A DNA stretch of 64,000 nucleotides from CAWGMT01 sp963823675 (GTDB lineage: Bacteria > Planctomycetota > Planctomycetia > Isosphaerales > Isosphaeraceae), in contig CAWGMT010000016.1 in assembly GCA_963823675.1 (NCBI GenBank), positions 721,687 to 785,686 of the forward strand, given 5' to 3'. Both the position numbers and the translations under genes were made by a program. Shown in pieces: positions 29,673 to 39,843 of the stretch. Below the pieces are notes generated by a model. That model did not search any database and was not told the DNA's origin. It was given only the letters and a program-made list of their open reading frames with translations. Position 1 is the first letter of the stretch. Each line of letters starts with the position of its first letter.

Positions 29673-30756
29673 ATGCGATATCACGCGGCACGGGCACCGC
29701 AGCAGCGGATCATGGCGATTGACCTGGCCATACGGGCTGATCGATGCCCGGACGACAAGGTCCTGGCTCGCACGCTTGAGGTCGATCCCCGGACGATCCG
29801 GCGCGACCTGGAATACATGCGCGACACGCTGCGCGCTCCGATCGCGTTCGACCGCGGTTGACGGGGTTACCGGTATACCGACTCGACGTATCGCATGCCC
29901 TCCTTGCTGCTGACCCAGGGAGAGCTGATCGCGCTCCTTCTGGCCGAACGAATGATGCGGCAGTTCCGGGGCACCCCGTTCGAGCCGGACATCAAGAGCG
30001 CGATCGACAAGCTCGGGACGATGCTGCCGGATTGCGTGTCCGTCCACCTCGACACGGTGGCCGACTTCCTCTCGGTGCTGCCCGCGACCGAGTGTGAGTA
30101 CGACCCGAAGTCGTTCAACTGCGCTCACCTCCGCGATTGTCCGGCGGCGGCGGCTCGATTTGCGTTACTGGTCGGCAAGCCGGAACGAAACGACGCGCCG
30201 GCTGTTCGACCCGTTCGCGCTCGCCTCGGTGCACGACGGCTGGTATGCGATCGGGCATTGCCACCTGCGCGTTGACATCCGGATGTTCGCGATCCAGCGC
30301 GTCCAGTCGCTGCGCGAGACGGGCGAGACCTTTGACCGGCCGGCCGATTTCCGGGTGGAAGACTACCTGAAGGGGAGTTTCCGGGCGTTTAGAGGCGGCG
30401 GCGACCACCACGTCGTTCTCCGCTTCAGGCCCGAGGTGGCCCGGCGGTTCGCCGAAAAGAAGTGGCACGCCAGCCAGGCCCTCGAGCCCCAGCCCGACGG
30501 CAGCCTGATCGCCCGATTGGATCTCAACAACCTCGTGGAGGTCAAGCGGTGGGTCATGTGGTGGGGGTCCGATTGCGAGGTGGTGGAACCCGCGGAGTTG
30601 CGGCAATCGATCGTCGAGGAGCTGAAGCAAATGTTGCGAAACGAGGAGAACCCGTTAACGAATCGCCGGTCGAATGAGGAGCGGAAACCGAAGAAGGAGC
30701 CCAAAAAGACGCGTGTCGAGAACAAGAGGCAACGTCGGATAGGGCCGGTCGGCTAG
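29673..30756 (+). pseudogene. WYL-domain transcriptional regulator with a nonsense codon and a frameshift
   Basis: The N-terminal helix-turn-helix is in MRYHAARAPQQRIMAIDLAI and DDKVLARTLEVDPRTIRRDL. An in-frame TGA at 29859 interrupts APIAFDRG and RGYRYTDSTYRMPSLLLTQG, where an Arg codon is expected. Near 30110 the frame changes to LTSAIVRRRRLDLRYWSASR, the start of the WYL domain (DGWYAIGHCHLRVDIRMFAI), which continues to a basic Lys/Arg-rich tail. WYL proteins bind nucleotides or nucleic acid ligands and often repress nearby CRISPR-Cas operons. Its position about 620 bases upstream of cas3, on the same strand, fits that role, as inference. Confidence 0.75.
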
Positions 30757-31376
30757 ATTATTTCTCGAAGAGATCTCCGCACGATGCGCGCATCTTGAGA
30801 TCGCCGGACAGAGCCGGCTCCTACAAGAGGCCAGCACCGTGCAGCGATTTGTGTCGGAGGGGGCTCTGTCCCCCGATCCCTTGGTTGCGGCTCCGCCGCG
30901 TTGGTGTAACGCGAGATTGATCCGGCCAGTCGCGCAATCGCCTGGTTGCGAGCGTCAAAGAACCCGGGACGGTGCCAGTTGTAGGGCGGGTGCAACCCGC
31001 CGAGCCGGAGGCGTAATTCCGGAAGTGTCCAGATGATCATTGACTGAGCAAATCACCGGCGGTAAGATCAGCCGGGTTTGTGGAACGGCCGGCGCGACGG
31101 ATGGGCCGGCTCGATTGCGCATGACGCTGGTCGAACCGTGGCGATGAACGCGGGACACAGGGCTGTGTCCCGGGACGAAGACCGATGCAAATGGTCATCA
31201 ACACCCTTAGTGCGAGTCCGAAGCGCAAGGGTAAATGGTTCCTGATCCCAGCGGCGCCCGACTCCTAAGCGACGCCGCAGGATCGCGCGGCCCACGCGCC
31301 GGGGCTCGTGGGCGGCGCCGTTCAACGTAAACCGGCTGTAAACGGATCGAAACGAGGCATTGGTGGAAGCCGAGCG
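30757..31376. other. Intergenic region upstream of cas3 with several hairpins
   Basis: 620 bases with no supported gene. It holds short palindromes such as GGACACAGGGCTGTGTCC (near 31154-31171) and GGGGGCTCTGTCCCCC (about 30857-30872), a GGGCGGGTGCAACCCGCC hairpin (about 30983-31000), and a degenerate CGAAGCGCAAGG word at 31217. The cas operon promoter is expected in the last 100 bases but I cannot identify it. Confidence 0.5.
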
Positions 31377-33654
31377 ATGGCACCAGAGAGTTTCGCACAC
31401 ACGAAGGAGGGACGGCCGCCCGAGGAATGGGAACCACTAGACGAGCATTTGCGCGGCGTCGGCTCCTTGGCGCGCGACTTCGCCGCAGCTTTCGGCTCGG
31501 GCGCATGCGGCGAGCTGGTCGGGCTTTGGCACGATTTGGGGAAGTATAGCCGGGCGTTCCAAGATTACCTTCGCGCCAGCGCCGGGGGCGATGACCCGCA
31601 CCGATCGGAGGTCCTGGGGAGGGTCGACCATTCGACTGCCGGCGCCCAGCACGCCGCGCGGCTCGGGGTGCCGGGTCGGCTGCTCGCCTACTGCATCGCG
31701 GGCCACCACGCCGGGCTGCCGGATGATGAGGGCGGAGAGTCAGGGCTCTCCTCGCGCCTGGAGAAGCGGGTCGAGCCGACCGACGCGGTGCCACCCGAGC
31801 TACTGGCGAAGCCGCTCCCGCCGCTTCCGAAGCTTGATCTGGGCGGCAATCGAGAACGTGCCCCGTTTGCCCTCGCTTTCTGGACGCGCATGCTTTTTTC
31901 TTGCCTGGTCGATGCCGACTTCCTGGCGACCGAATGGTTCATGAACCCCGAGCGCGCGGCGCAGCGGCCGAAATCCAGAGTCATGCCCGCCCAACTGCTC
32001 GGGCGCCTCGACGAGCATCTTGACCAGAAGCAGCGGACGGCGGCGGACACGGCCGTCAACCGCCGCCGCCGCGAGGTGCTCGCAGCCTGCCGCGACAAAG
32101 CCGATCTGGCCCCGGGCCTGTTCTCGCTGAATGTCCCCACCGGTGGCGGCAAGACCTTATCGTCGCTCGCCTTCGCCCTCACGCACGCGGTTGCGCACGG
32201 CTTGCGCCGGGTCGTCTATGCCATCCCGTTCACGAGCATCATCGAGCAAACCGCCGACGTGTTTCGCACAACCTTGGGCGATCTGCGATCCGAGGTACTG
32301 GAGCACCACAGCAACATGGAACCTGACGACCCCGAGCGGCAGTCCGTCCGCTCCCGCCTGGCGGCGGAAAACTTCGATGCGCCGCTGGTCGTGACGACCA
32401 ACGTGCAACTGTTCGAGGCGCTGTTCGCCAACCGAACGTCGCGCTGCCGGAAGCTCCACCGCCTGGCAAGGAGCGTAATCATCCTCGACGAGGCGCAGAC
32501 CCTGCCGCCCCGGCTGCTCGCCCCGACGTTAGCCGCGCTCGAAGAGTTCGCGCGAACTACGGCGCGACGGTCGTGCTCTGCACCGCTACGCAGCCGGCGA
32601 TCGAGCGGCGCGACGGCTTTCCTATCGGGCTGCGAGAAGTCCGCCCAATCATTGACGACCCGCAGGCGCTTCACGAAGCATTGCGGCGTACTCACGTGGA
32701 GAGGGCTGGCGTCATATCAAATCATGATGTGATCGTACGTATGAGCGGTGAAAGACAGGTACTTTGCATCGTAAACTCGCGTCGGCATGCGGCCGAGATG
32801 TACGAGCAACTTGCTGACCCCGACGCCTTGCATCTAAGCGCCAGCATGTGCGGGCGGCACCGGAGCAAAGTGCTGGGGCTGATCCGGCGGAGGCTACGCC
32901 GCGGCTTGCCCTGCCGCGTCGATCTGCCACCCAGGTCGTGGAGGCCGGCGTCGATGTCGATTTCCCGGCCGTCTATCGCGCGGTCGCGGGTCTGGACTCG
33001 ATCGCGCAGGCCGCCGGGCGGTGCAACCGCGAGGGCGGCCTCGTCGGCGAGGACGGCCAGCCACGCCCCGGCCGCGTCGTGGTGTTCGAGTACGACGCCA
33101 AAAAGTACCCGACCGACTCGCTCATCGTGCGCGGCGCCGAGCGGTTCCGCGAGATCGCGCCCGACCACGCACCCGACCTACTTTCGCCCGCCGCGATTGA
33201 CGCCTACTTCCGCCTGCACTACTGGCAGCAGGGCGGCGACGATGGCCGCGGGTGGGACCGGGGCCGCGAGGGCACCAGCGTGATGGACTGCTTTGCCCGG
33301 GACGGCAAGATCGGCCTGCACGCCCAGTTCCGCACGGCCGCCGAGGCGTACCGCCTGATCGACGACGCCCAGACGCCGGTCCTTGTTCCGTTCGGCCGGC
33401 GCGGCGAAGAGCTGATCCGCCAGCTTGAAAGCATGCCCGACCCACCGGATCCGAACGGGCTCCGCCAGTTCGACCGTGCGGCGCAGCGCTACGTCGTCGG
33501 CGTCTATGACCGCAACCTATGGACGCTGAAGAACAATGGAGTCCTGCTCGAACGGCACGGCCGCTACTTCCTGGGGAACCGCGCAGCCTATGACCAGAAA
33601 CTGGGCCTGACCTTCGAGGCCATCGGGTTGGATGTGGACCGGACGATCATTTGA
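31377..33654 (+). pseudogene. cas3: Cas3 helicase-nuclease, type I-C, two frameshifts
   Basis: About 759 aa in total. The HD nuclease domain is N-terminal: EHLRGVG, then GLWHDLGKYSRAFQDYL with the HD pair, DHSTAGAQHAA and CIAGHHAGLPD. The SF2 helicase has Walker A NVPTGGGKTLSS, AIPFTSIIEQTA and motif II DEAQTLP (Gln in place of His). Near 32560 the frame changes to reach VLCTATQPAIERRDGF, and near 32925 again to reach TQVVEAGVDVDFPAVYRAVA and AQAAGRCNREG (motif VI). All helicase motifs exist in the DNA, but no single frame encodes them. Both shifts are of the same sense (one base missing or two extra). Cas3 would degrade DNA marked by Cascade. Confidence 0.92.
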
Positions 33655-33885
33655 TGTTGATTTGAGAGAGCACTGGAGTAAATGGGCGGGCGTGGGTGCC
33701 CGCCCTCGCACGATGAGCCGCATCATTCAGAAAAAGGTTTCAATCCGCACCCGCGAAGCCGCGAGTGACGCAAAAACTTTTGAAAAAGTCCCTCGTCCCA
33801 ACTTGTACGAGACTCTCTCGGCGGTTACAGTACACCTGCGGATAGATCGTACTTTCTTTTGCTGAACGATGCAAGCCGCTAGAAA

Positions 33886-34149
33886 ATGATCACCGCCAAG
33901 CAACTCCATATCGCCGCCCGCCTCGCCTCGGAGGTGCGGCTCCCGCTGGATCGCCTGTCGTACACGGACGATTTCGAGTGTGTGTACGAGCGCTTTGTTG
34001 CGCTGACCGGAGCAGCGTGCTCGCGGCACCAGTGCTGGTGGGCGCTGGTTGACGCACGGAAGCGTGGGCTCGTAGGCTCGTCGCGCCGCCGGCCCCGCGT
34101 CCCCAAGTCAAAACCATCCGCGCCCGGCCAGTCGGGGAGGAAATCATGA
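33886..34149 (+). CDS. Unknown 87-aa protein inside the cas operon
   Basis: It begins MITAKQLHIAARLASEVRLP and continues LDRLSYTDDFECVYERFVAL, then CSRHQCWWALVDARKRGLVG and a basic, Pro-rich tail. The frame ends four bases into cas5 (34146-34149), a coupling arrangement typical of true operon genes. The mix of an amphipathic helix, a Trp-Trp segment and a basic tail suggests a small nucleic-acid-binding or adaptor protein. I do not recognise it as a Cas family. It is one of the few uninterrupted frames in the operon. Confidence 0.55.
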   Translation: MITAKQLHIAARLASEVRLPLDRLSYTDDFECVYERFVALTGAACSRHQCWWALVDARKRGLVGSSRRRPRVPKSKPSAPGQSGRKS

Positions 34150-34803
34150 GCGTCAGAATCCACGTATGGGGCGATTTCGCCTGCTTCACGCGGGCCGAGA
34201 TGAAGGTGGAGCGTGTCAGCTATGATGTGATCACGCCGTCGGCAGCGCGGGGTGTCGTCGAGGCGATCTACTGGAAGCCGCAGATACGCTGGCAGATCAC
34301 GCGGATTCGTGTGCTCAACCCGATCCGCTTTACGTCGATCCGTCGCAATGAGGTGGCCAGCAAGGTGCCTGCCGGCAGTGTCGCCGCGGCGATGAAGCGC
34401 GGCCGGGGTGCCCTGGCACTTTACATCGAAGACGACCGCCAGCAGCGGGCCGCCACGATCTTGCGCGACGTGGCCTACGTCATCGAGGCCCGTTTCGACA
34501 TCATCGATGGCGAGGACAACCCCGGCAAGCATCTGGACCAGTTCAACCGCCGGGCGCGCGACGGCCGGTGCTGGTCCGCGCCCTATCTCGGCTGCCGGGA
34601 GTTTCCCGCGCAGTTCGCGCTGATCGAGGAGGGCGAGCCCCTCCCGGAGGTCCACCCCGAGCTCCGCGGCGTGCGCGAGCTGGGCTACATGCTGCACGAC
34701 ATCGACTTTCGCCGAGGGCATGACGCCGCGGTTTTTCCGGGCGACAATGGGTGACGGGGTGATCGACGTTCCGCCGTTGGGCGGCCAGGGGGTGCGGTCA
34801 TGA
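34146..34803 (+). pseudogene. cas5: Cas5c, the crRNA-processing subunit of type I-C, one frameshift
   Basis: In type I-C, Cas5 replaces Cas6 as the endoribonuclease that cuts the repeat RNA. The N-terminus IHVWGDFACFTRAEMKVERV then SYDVITPSAARGVVEAIYWK is characteristic, followed by IRWQITRIRVLNPIRFTSIR and CREFPAQFALIE. A shift in the run GTTTTTCC near 34733 separates GYMLHDIDFRRGHDAA from its natural end FFRATMGDGVIDVPPLGGQG, which lies in another frame and stops at 34803. That stop overlaps the cas8 start as ATGA. In the frame as given, the protein ends prematurely at 34754 with only about 17 residues altered, so some activity may remain. Confidence 0.92.
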
Positions 34804-36567
34804 CCCAGGTTGCCAGCGGTCTGCTGCCCGCTCTCGTCAGCTACTACCAAAGGCTTGAGGCCGACCCCGCTCAGGCCGTGGCGGAATACGGTTTCAGCCG
34901 CGAGAAGATCCATTTTGCCGTCGTGCTCGACCCCGACGGCACGCTCATCTCGCTCGACGACATCCGCGAACGCAACGACCGCGGCAAGCCGATCCCCGCG
35001 CTTCTCCTCGTCCCCGACGGTGGCGGCCGTTCCGGGACCGGACTGAAGCCCTTCTTCTGCTGGGACAACACGGGATACGCCTTGGGTCGCGACAACAAGG
35101 ACAAGCCCGAGCGCGCGGCCAGCATGTTCGCCGAGTTTCGCAAGCTCCACCTCTCGTTCCGCGACGAGCTGGCCAGCGATGAGGGGTTCCTGGCGCTCTG
35201 CCGGTTCCTGGAGCGCTGGGACCCCAGCCGAGGCCGAGTCGCTGCCGAACTGGGACGGAAGCGGCGGGCCTGAACGTCGTCTTCAAGGTTCGAGCCCGCG
35301 CAGGGCTACGTCCACCAGAGCGACGCGGTTCGCGGGGCCTGGCTGCGGCACGTCGCCGCCGAAGGCGAATCCGAGCCCGGAGTGCGGGGAATCTCCCTGG
35401 TGAGCGGCGAGGAAGAGGAAATTGCTCGGCTTCACCCGCAGATCAGCGGCGTCACCGGCGCTAACACGACCGGCGCGGCCATCGTTTCGTTCAACCTAAA
35501 CGCCTTCGAGAGCTACGGCAAGTCGCAAAGCTACAACGCGCCGGTCGGCACGCGCGACGCTTTTCGCTACACGACCGCCCTCAATCGCCTGCTCGCGGAC
35601 GACCGCCGCCGCGTCCGCATCGGCGACGCGACCGTCGTCTTCTGGTCCGAGCGGCAAGAGGCGGCGGATGCCGAAGAGTTCTTCCGTGAACTTTTCGGGG
35701 AAGACGCCCCGCAAGGCGCGGAGCACCAGAAGACCGTCGATCGCCTGCGTGTGTTCCTCGACGCCGCCCGGCAGGGCCGCCTCGCGGACCAGCTATCCGA
35801 CCCGGACGCACCGTTCTACGTCCTGGGCCTCTCACCCAACGCCAGCCGGCTTAATGTACGCTACTGGCTGGCGGGCACGGTGCGCGAATTCGCCGAACGG
35901 CTCTGCGAGCCATGCCGCGGACCTGGAGATGATCGGCGCCCGCCCGGAAGACCCGCCGCTCGTGATCCGTCGCCTGGTCGCAGAGACCGCACGCGAGCCG
36001 AAGGACGTCGCCCCACAGCTTGCCGGCGAGGTCGCGCGGCGCCGTGCTCGCCGGCCTGCCGTACCCGCAGATCTTGTTCACCGCGGTAATTCGCCGCGTC
36101 CGCGCCGACTCGGTGATGAACCATCGCCGGGCCGCGATTCTGAAGGCCTGTCTCGATCCGCAAACGCGAAAAGGAGGTGCCCGTGGCGCTCGACAAAGAT
36201 CATCCCGACGAGGCGTACCAATGCGGACGACTGTTCGCCGCCTTGGAAAAAACCCAGGAAGACGCGACTGACGGGAAGCTCAACAGCACGATCAAGGACC
36301 GCTACTTCGGCGCCGCCGGCGCGACGCCCGCCGCTGTCTTCCCGCGGCTCATGCGCACTCCATCAACATCACATGAACAAGCTGGAGCACGAAGGGCAGC
36401 GCATCCTACGCGAGAAGCTGATCGGCGAGATCTTCGGCCGGATCACCGGCTTCCCGGCACACCTCGCCCTGGCGAAGCAGGGCCTCTTCTACATCGGCTA
36501 CTACCATCAGCGGCAGGACTTCTTCACCAAGAAACCCGAGACGACCGAGGAGACGACCCATGAGTGA
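34800..36567 (+). pseudogene. cas8c: Cas8c (Csd1), large Cascade subunit, heavily frameshifted
   Basis: The pieces in order are LLPALVSYYQRLEADP through FFCWDNTGYALGRDNKDKPE; GLNVVFK and GYVHQSDAVRGAWLRHVAAE; GISLVSGEEEEIARLHPQIS with GANTTGAAIVSFNLNAFESY and NAPVGTRDAFRYTTALNRLL; LGLSPNASRLNVRYWLAGTV; LAGLPYPQILFTAVIRRVRA; DEAYQCGRLFAALEKTQEDA; and MNKLEHEGQRILREKLIGEI to the end. These are the canonical Csd1 segments in the canonical order, spread over all three frames with at least five shifts. The total (about 589 aa) is normal, so no segment is lost. Cas8c recognises the PAM and recruits Cas3. Its end overlaps cas7 by 8 bases. Confidence 0.9.
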
Positions 36568-37522
36568 CCCGCAGCACGACAGCTCGCCGATCCAGCATCG
36601 TTACGACTTCGTTTACTTCTTCGACATCACCGACGGCAATCCCAACGGCGACCCCGACGCCGGCAACCTCCCGCGTCTCGATCCGGAGACCGGCCAGGGG
36701 CTCGTGACCGACGTCTGCCTGAAACGCAAGATTCGCAACTTCGTCGGCCTGGACCACGGCGAGCAACCGCCGTACGAGATCTACGTAAAGGAGAAGGCCG
36801 TACTCAACCAGCAGCACGAACGGGCCTACCAGGCGCTCAAGATCGACTCGAAGAAGCGGTCCGCCAAGGGCAAGGAAAAGGCCGATGAGGATCGGAAGCT
36901 CACGCGCTGGATGTGCGACAACTTCTTCGACGTGCGCGCCTTCGGTGCCGTGATGACGACCGACGTCAACTGCGGCCAGGTTCGCGGGCCGGTGCAGTTC
37001 GGCATTGCGCGCTCGCTGCACCCGATCGTCAGCCAGGAGCACGCCGTCACCCGCTGCGCCGTGACGACCGAGCGCGAGGCGCAGCAGCAGGAGGGCGGCA
37101 ATCGCACAATGGGCCGCAAGTTCACCGTGCCCTACGCGCTTTACCGCGTCCACGGCTACGTCAATCCGAACCTCGCGGGCGGGCCCAACGGGACAGGGTT
37201 CTCCGAGGATGATCTGGACCTGCTCAAGCGGGCGCTCGACCAGATGTTCGAGTGCGACAAGTCGGCGGCACGCGCCAACATGCGGCCCGTGGCGTGCATC
37301 GCATTCCGCCACGAGAGCTCGCTGGGCAACGCGCGCGCCGACCGGCTCTTCGCGCGCGTCCGCTGCGTGCCGAAGCCGGGCGTGCAGCCGCTGCCCGGGG
37401 CGAGCAATGGCCAGACCGACGAAGCCCGTCCGCCCCGCTCGTTCGATGACTACGAGCTGACCGTCCGCGAAGACGATTTGCCGTCGGGTGTAACCGTGGA
37501 ACGCTGGATCGACTGGCGGTGA
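36560..37522 (+). CDS. cas7: Cas7c (Csd2), Cascade backbone
   Basis: 320 aa in one clean frame. It begins RYDFVYFFDITDGNPNGDPD and AGNLPRLDPETGQGLVTDVC with LKRKIRNFV, the I-C Cas7 hallmark. It also has AFGAVMTTDVNCGQVRGPVQ and SLHPIVSQEHAVTR. Cas7 polymerises along the crRNA guide. Length is close to the family norm. It is one of the two undamaged cas genes. The stop is followed six bases later by the cas4 start. Confidence 0.96.
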   Translation: MSDPQHDSSPIQHRYDFVYFFDITDGNPNGDPDAGNLPRLDPETGQGLVTDVCLKRKIRNFVGLDHGEQPPYEIYVKEKAVLNQQHERAYQALKIDSKKRSAKGKEKADEDRKLTRWMCDNFFDVRAFGAVMTTDVNCGQVRGPVQFGIARSLHPIVSQEHAVTRCAVTTEREAQQQEGGNRTMGRKFTVPYALYRVHGYVNPNLAGGPNGTGFSEDDLDLLKRALDQMFECDKSAARANMRPVACIAFRHESSLGNARADRLFARVRCVPKPGVQPLPGASNGQTDEARPPRSFDDYELTVREDDLPSGVTVERWIDWR

Positions 37523-37527
37523 CCCTG

Positions 37528-38154
37528 ATGTTCCCCGAATCCGAGCTCCTCCCGATCTCCGCATTGCAGCACCTGCTCTATTGCGAGCGGCAGTGCGCGC
37601 TGATTCATCTCGAGCGCCTCTGGATCGAAAACCGCTTTACCGCCGAGGGGAACGTGCTGCACCGTGCGGCTCACGCGGGACGGTCGGAGCGTCGCCACGA
37701 CATGCGCACCGTTCGGGCGTGCCGGTGCACAGCCTCGCGCTTGGCCTCTTCGGCGTCGCTGACGTCGTGCGCGATCGGACCCCGCGGTGATGCGGTTCCG
37801 GTCGAATACAAGCGCGGCCGGCCCAAGCGCAATCGACTGCGACCGCGTGCAAGTGTGCGCGCAGGCACTTTGCCTCGAGGAGATGCTCGGTGTGACGGTC
37901 CCGCACGCCGACATCTTCTACGGTAAGATGCGGCGGCACGTCCGTGTGCCGCTCGACGCCGAGCTCCGCCAACTCACCCGCGAATCCGCCGAGCGACTGC
38001 ATCGCCTCGTCGCGTCGGGCCGCACGCCGCCCGCCGAGCCCGGGCCGAAGTGCACCCACTGCTCACTCCGTAACCTGTGCATGCCCGAACTATTAGCTCG
38101 CTCGGGCGCGTACGATCCTACATCGAGCGAGCGCTCGCCGAGGCCCCGACGTGA
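37528..38154 (+). pseudogene. cas4: Cas4 exonuclease, several frameshifts
   Basis: The N-terminus LLPISALQHLLYCERQCALI then HLERLWIENRFTAEGNVLHR has the first Cys of the Fe-S cluster. Segments then move between frames: GVPVHSLALGLFGVADVV, GDAVPVEYKRGRPK with the catalytic Asp/Glu-Lys pattern, RVQVCAQALCLEEMLGVTVP and FYGKMRRHVRVPLDAELRQL, then KCTHCSLRNLCMPEL holding the other cluster cysteines. The natural end VRSYIERALAEAPT stops at 38154. At least four shifts are needed. Cas4 trims prespacers and helps choose PAM-adjacent ones during adaptation. Confidence 0.88.
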
Positions 38155-38264
38155 CTTACGACCACCGCCGCGTCCGGGAGGGCCTTCTATCGCCCGGAAC
38201 GCCTGGCACCTAGCATCACACTTTCGGTTCTGCAACATCAAGTATCCAACATGGACACCATCCC

Positions 38265-39309
38265 ATGCAGCCCCTGCTCAACACGCTGTATGTCACGACC
38301 CAGGGCAGCTACCTGGCCAAGAGCGGCCTCTCGGTGCAGGTGCGGCACGAGAAGAAGACGCTGGCGCAATTGCCCATGCACACTCTCGAGGGGCTTGTTT
38401 GCTTCGGTCGCGTTGGGGTCTCGCCGGCGCTGCTCGGCGCCTGCGCCGAGGCCGGCATCGCCATCTCGTTCCTGACCGAGCGCGGCCGTTTTCTGGCCCA
38501 GGTCAGCGGCTTCACACGCGGCAACGTGCTCTTGCGCAGGTGCCAGTATCGCCTGGCCGACGACGAGGCGGTCGCCGGGAAATTGGCGCGCGACATCGTG
38601 CTGCGCCAAGGTGACCAACGCACGAACCGTGCTTGTACGCGCCGCACGCGATGCACCTGAAGGGTCCGACCGGAAAGCCGTTTTGCAGCACCAGGCTCAG
38701 CGGTTCGGCGCTTCGCTCCAGGACCTCGCCGGCGGCGCGGGTCTCGACGCGAGCCGGGGCCAGGAGGGCGAGGCCGCCATGCAGTACTTCCGCGCCTTCG
38801 ATGCGCTGCAATCCAGCCCGCCGACAGCCGACGGCTTTGCCTTCACGCACCGTTCGCGACGGCCGCCGCTCGACCGCATCAACGCCCTGCTGTCGTTTCT
38901 GTACACTCTGCTCCTGCACGACGTGCGCTCGGCTTGCGAGGCGGCCGGGCTCGACTCCTGCGTCGGCTTCCTGCACGCGGACCGCCCGGGCAAGCCGAGT
39001 CTCGCGCTCGACATGATGGAGGAGCTGCGCCCCGTGCTCGCCGACCGCCTGGCTTTCTCGCTGATCAATCGGCGGCAGATCGCACCCGAGGGCTTCCGCG
39101 TCGAGGCCAGTGGCGGCGTCATGATGGACGACGCGACGCGCAAGGCGGTTCTCGTCGCCTGGCAGCAACGCAAGCGTGAGACGCTCACGCACCCGTTTCT
39201 GGGCGAGACGGCCCCCTGGGGCCTGCTCGTACACTTGCAGGCCCGGCTGATGGCTCGATTCCTGCGCGGCGACCTGGATGCCTACCCGCCGTTCATCTGG
39301 AAGGGCTAA
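38265..39309 (+). pseudogene. cas1: Cas1 integrase, one frameshift
   Basis: The N-terminal beta domain (MQPLLNTLYVTTQGSYLAKS, HTLEGLVCFGRVGVSPALLG) is followed by FLAQVSGFTRGNVLLRRCQY. Near 38600 the frame changes so that RDIVLRQ leads into TNARTVLVRAARDAPEGSDR. The catalytic helical domain has GQEGEAAMQYFRAFD (metal-binding Glu), GFLHADRPGKPSLALDMMEE (His and Glu) and LRP. Apart from one indel the gene is complete (about 348 aa). Cas1 with Cas2 inserts new spacers at the leader end. Confidence 0.94.
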
Positions 39310-39362
39310 TTGAGGCCCGAAATCAGCCCCGCGGCTCTCCCACAATGGCACGGTTTGAAGCT

Positions 39363-39653
39363 ATGTATGTCCTGGTAACGTACGATATTCAGACAACCAC
39401 AGCGGACGGCCGTCGGCGACTTCGACAGACCGCGAAGGTGTGCCTTGACTATGGCCAGCGGGTGCAATTCTCGGTCTTCGAGCTCAAGATCGACCCTGCA
39501 CTTTGGACCACGTGCCGTGACCGACTGCTGCGGATTATCGACCCGGCTGTCGACAGCGTGCGTTTCTATTACCTGGGCGCATCGGTAGAGCGCACGATCG
39601 AGCATCACGGAGCCAAGGCGTCATTCGACCTGGAAGGTCCGCTGATCATATGA
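39363..39653 (+). CDS. cas2: Cas2
   Basis: 96 aa from ATG 39363. MYVLVTYDIQTTTADGRRRL has the conserved Asp after the first strand, and RVQFSVFELKIDPALWTTCR and VDSVRFYYLGASVERTIEHH complete the ferredoxin fold typical of I-C Cas2. The frame is intact. It is the last gene of the operon, 190 bases before the first repeat. Confidence 0.96.
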   Translation: MYVLVTYDIQTTTADGRRRLRQTAKVCLDYGQRVQFSVFELKIDPALWTTCRDRLLRIIDPAVDSVRFYYLGASVERTIEHHGAKASFDLEGPLII

Positions 39654-39843
39654 CGTTTGACATGACCGCGGACCCTGAGCGCGCACACGATCCTGGGGGG
39701 GTTCGCGACGATCACAATGCTCTTTGGCAATTCGGCTTACGCGGAAAAGATGGCGCCGACCGTGGTACGGGCCGTGCTGACGCACTGCGGTACGCGAAAC
39801 TCAGCACGGAAACCGCGCCCGCGACGCAAGTTGCGGGCGCGGA
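39654..39843 (+). promoter_or_regulatory. CRISPR leader
   Basis: 190 bases between the cas2 stop and the first repeat. Its position next to cas1-cas2, and the clean repeats on this side against a degraded repeat at the far end, mark it as the leader with the pre-crRNA promoter and the integration site. It is not notably A+T-rich. A near-palindrome GCCCGCGACGCAAGTTGCGG GC ends six bases before the first repeat (about 39818-39839) and could be part of the docking site for Cas1-Cas2. Confidence 0.7.

Noticed and set aside
30857..31171. tRNA or small structured RNA upstream of cas3
   Set aside because: Only simple palindromes are present; no cloverleaf, anticodon arm or T-loop sequence could be found.
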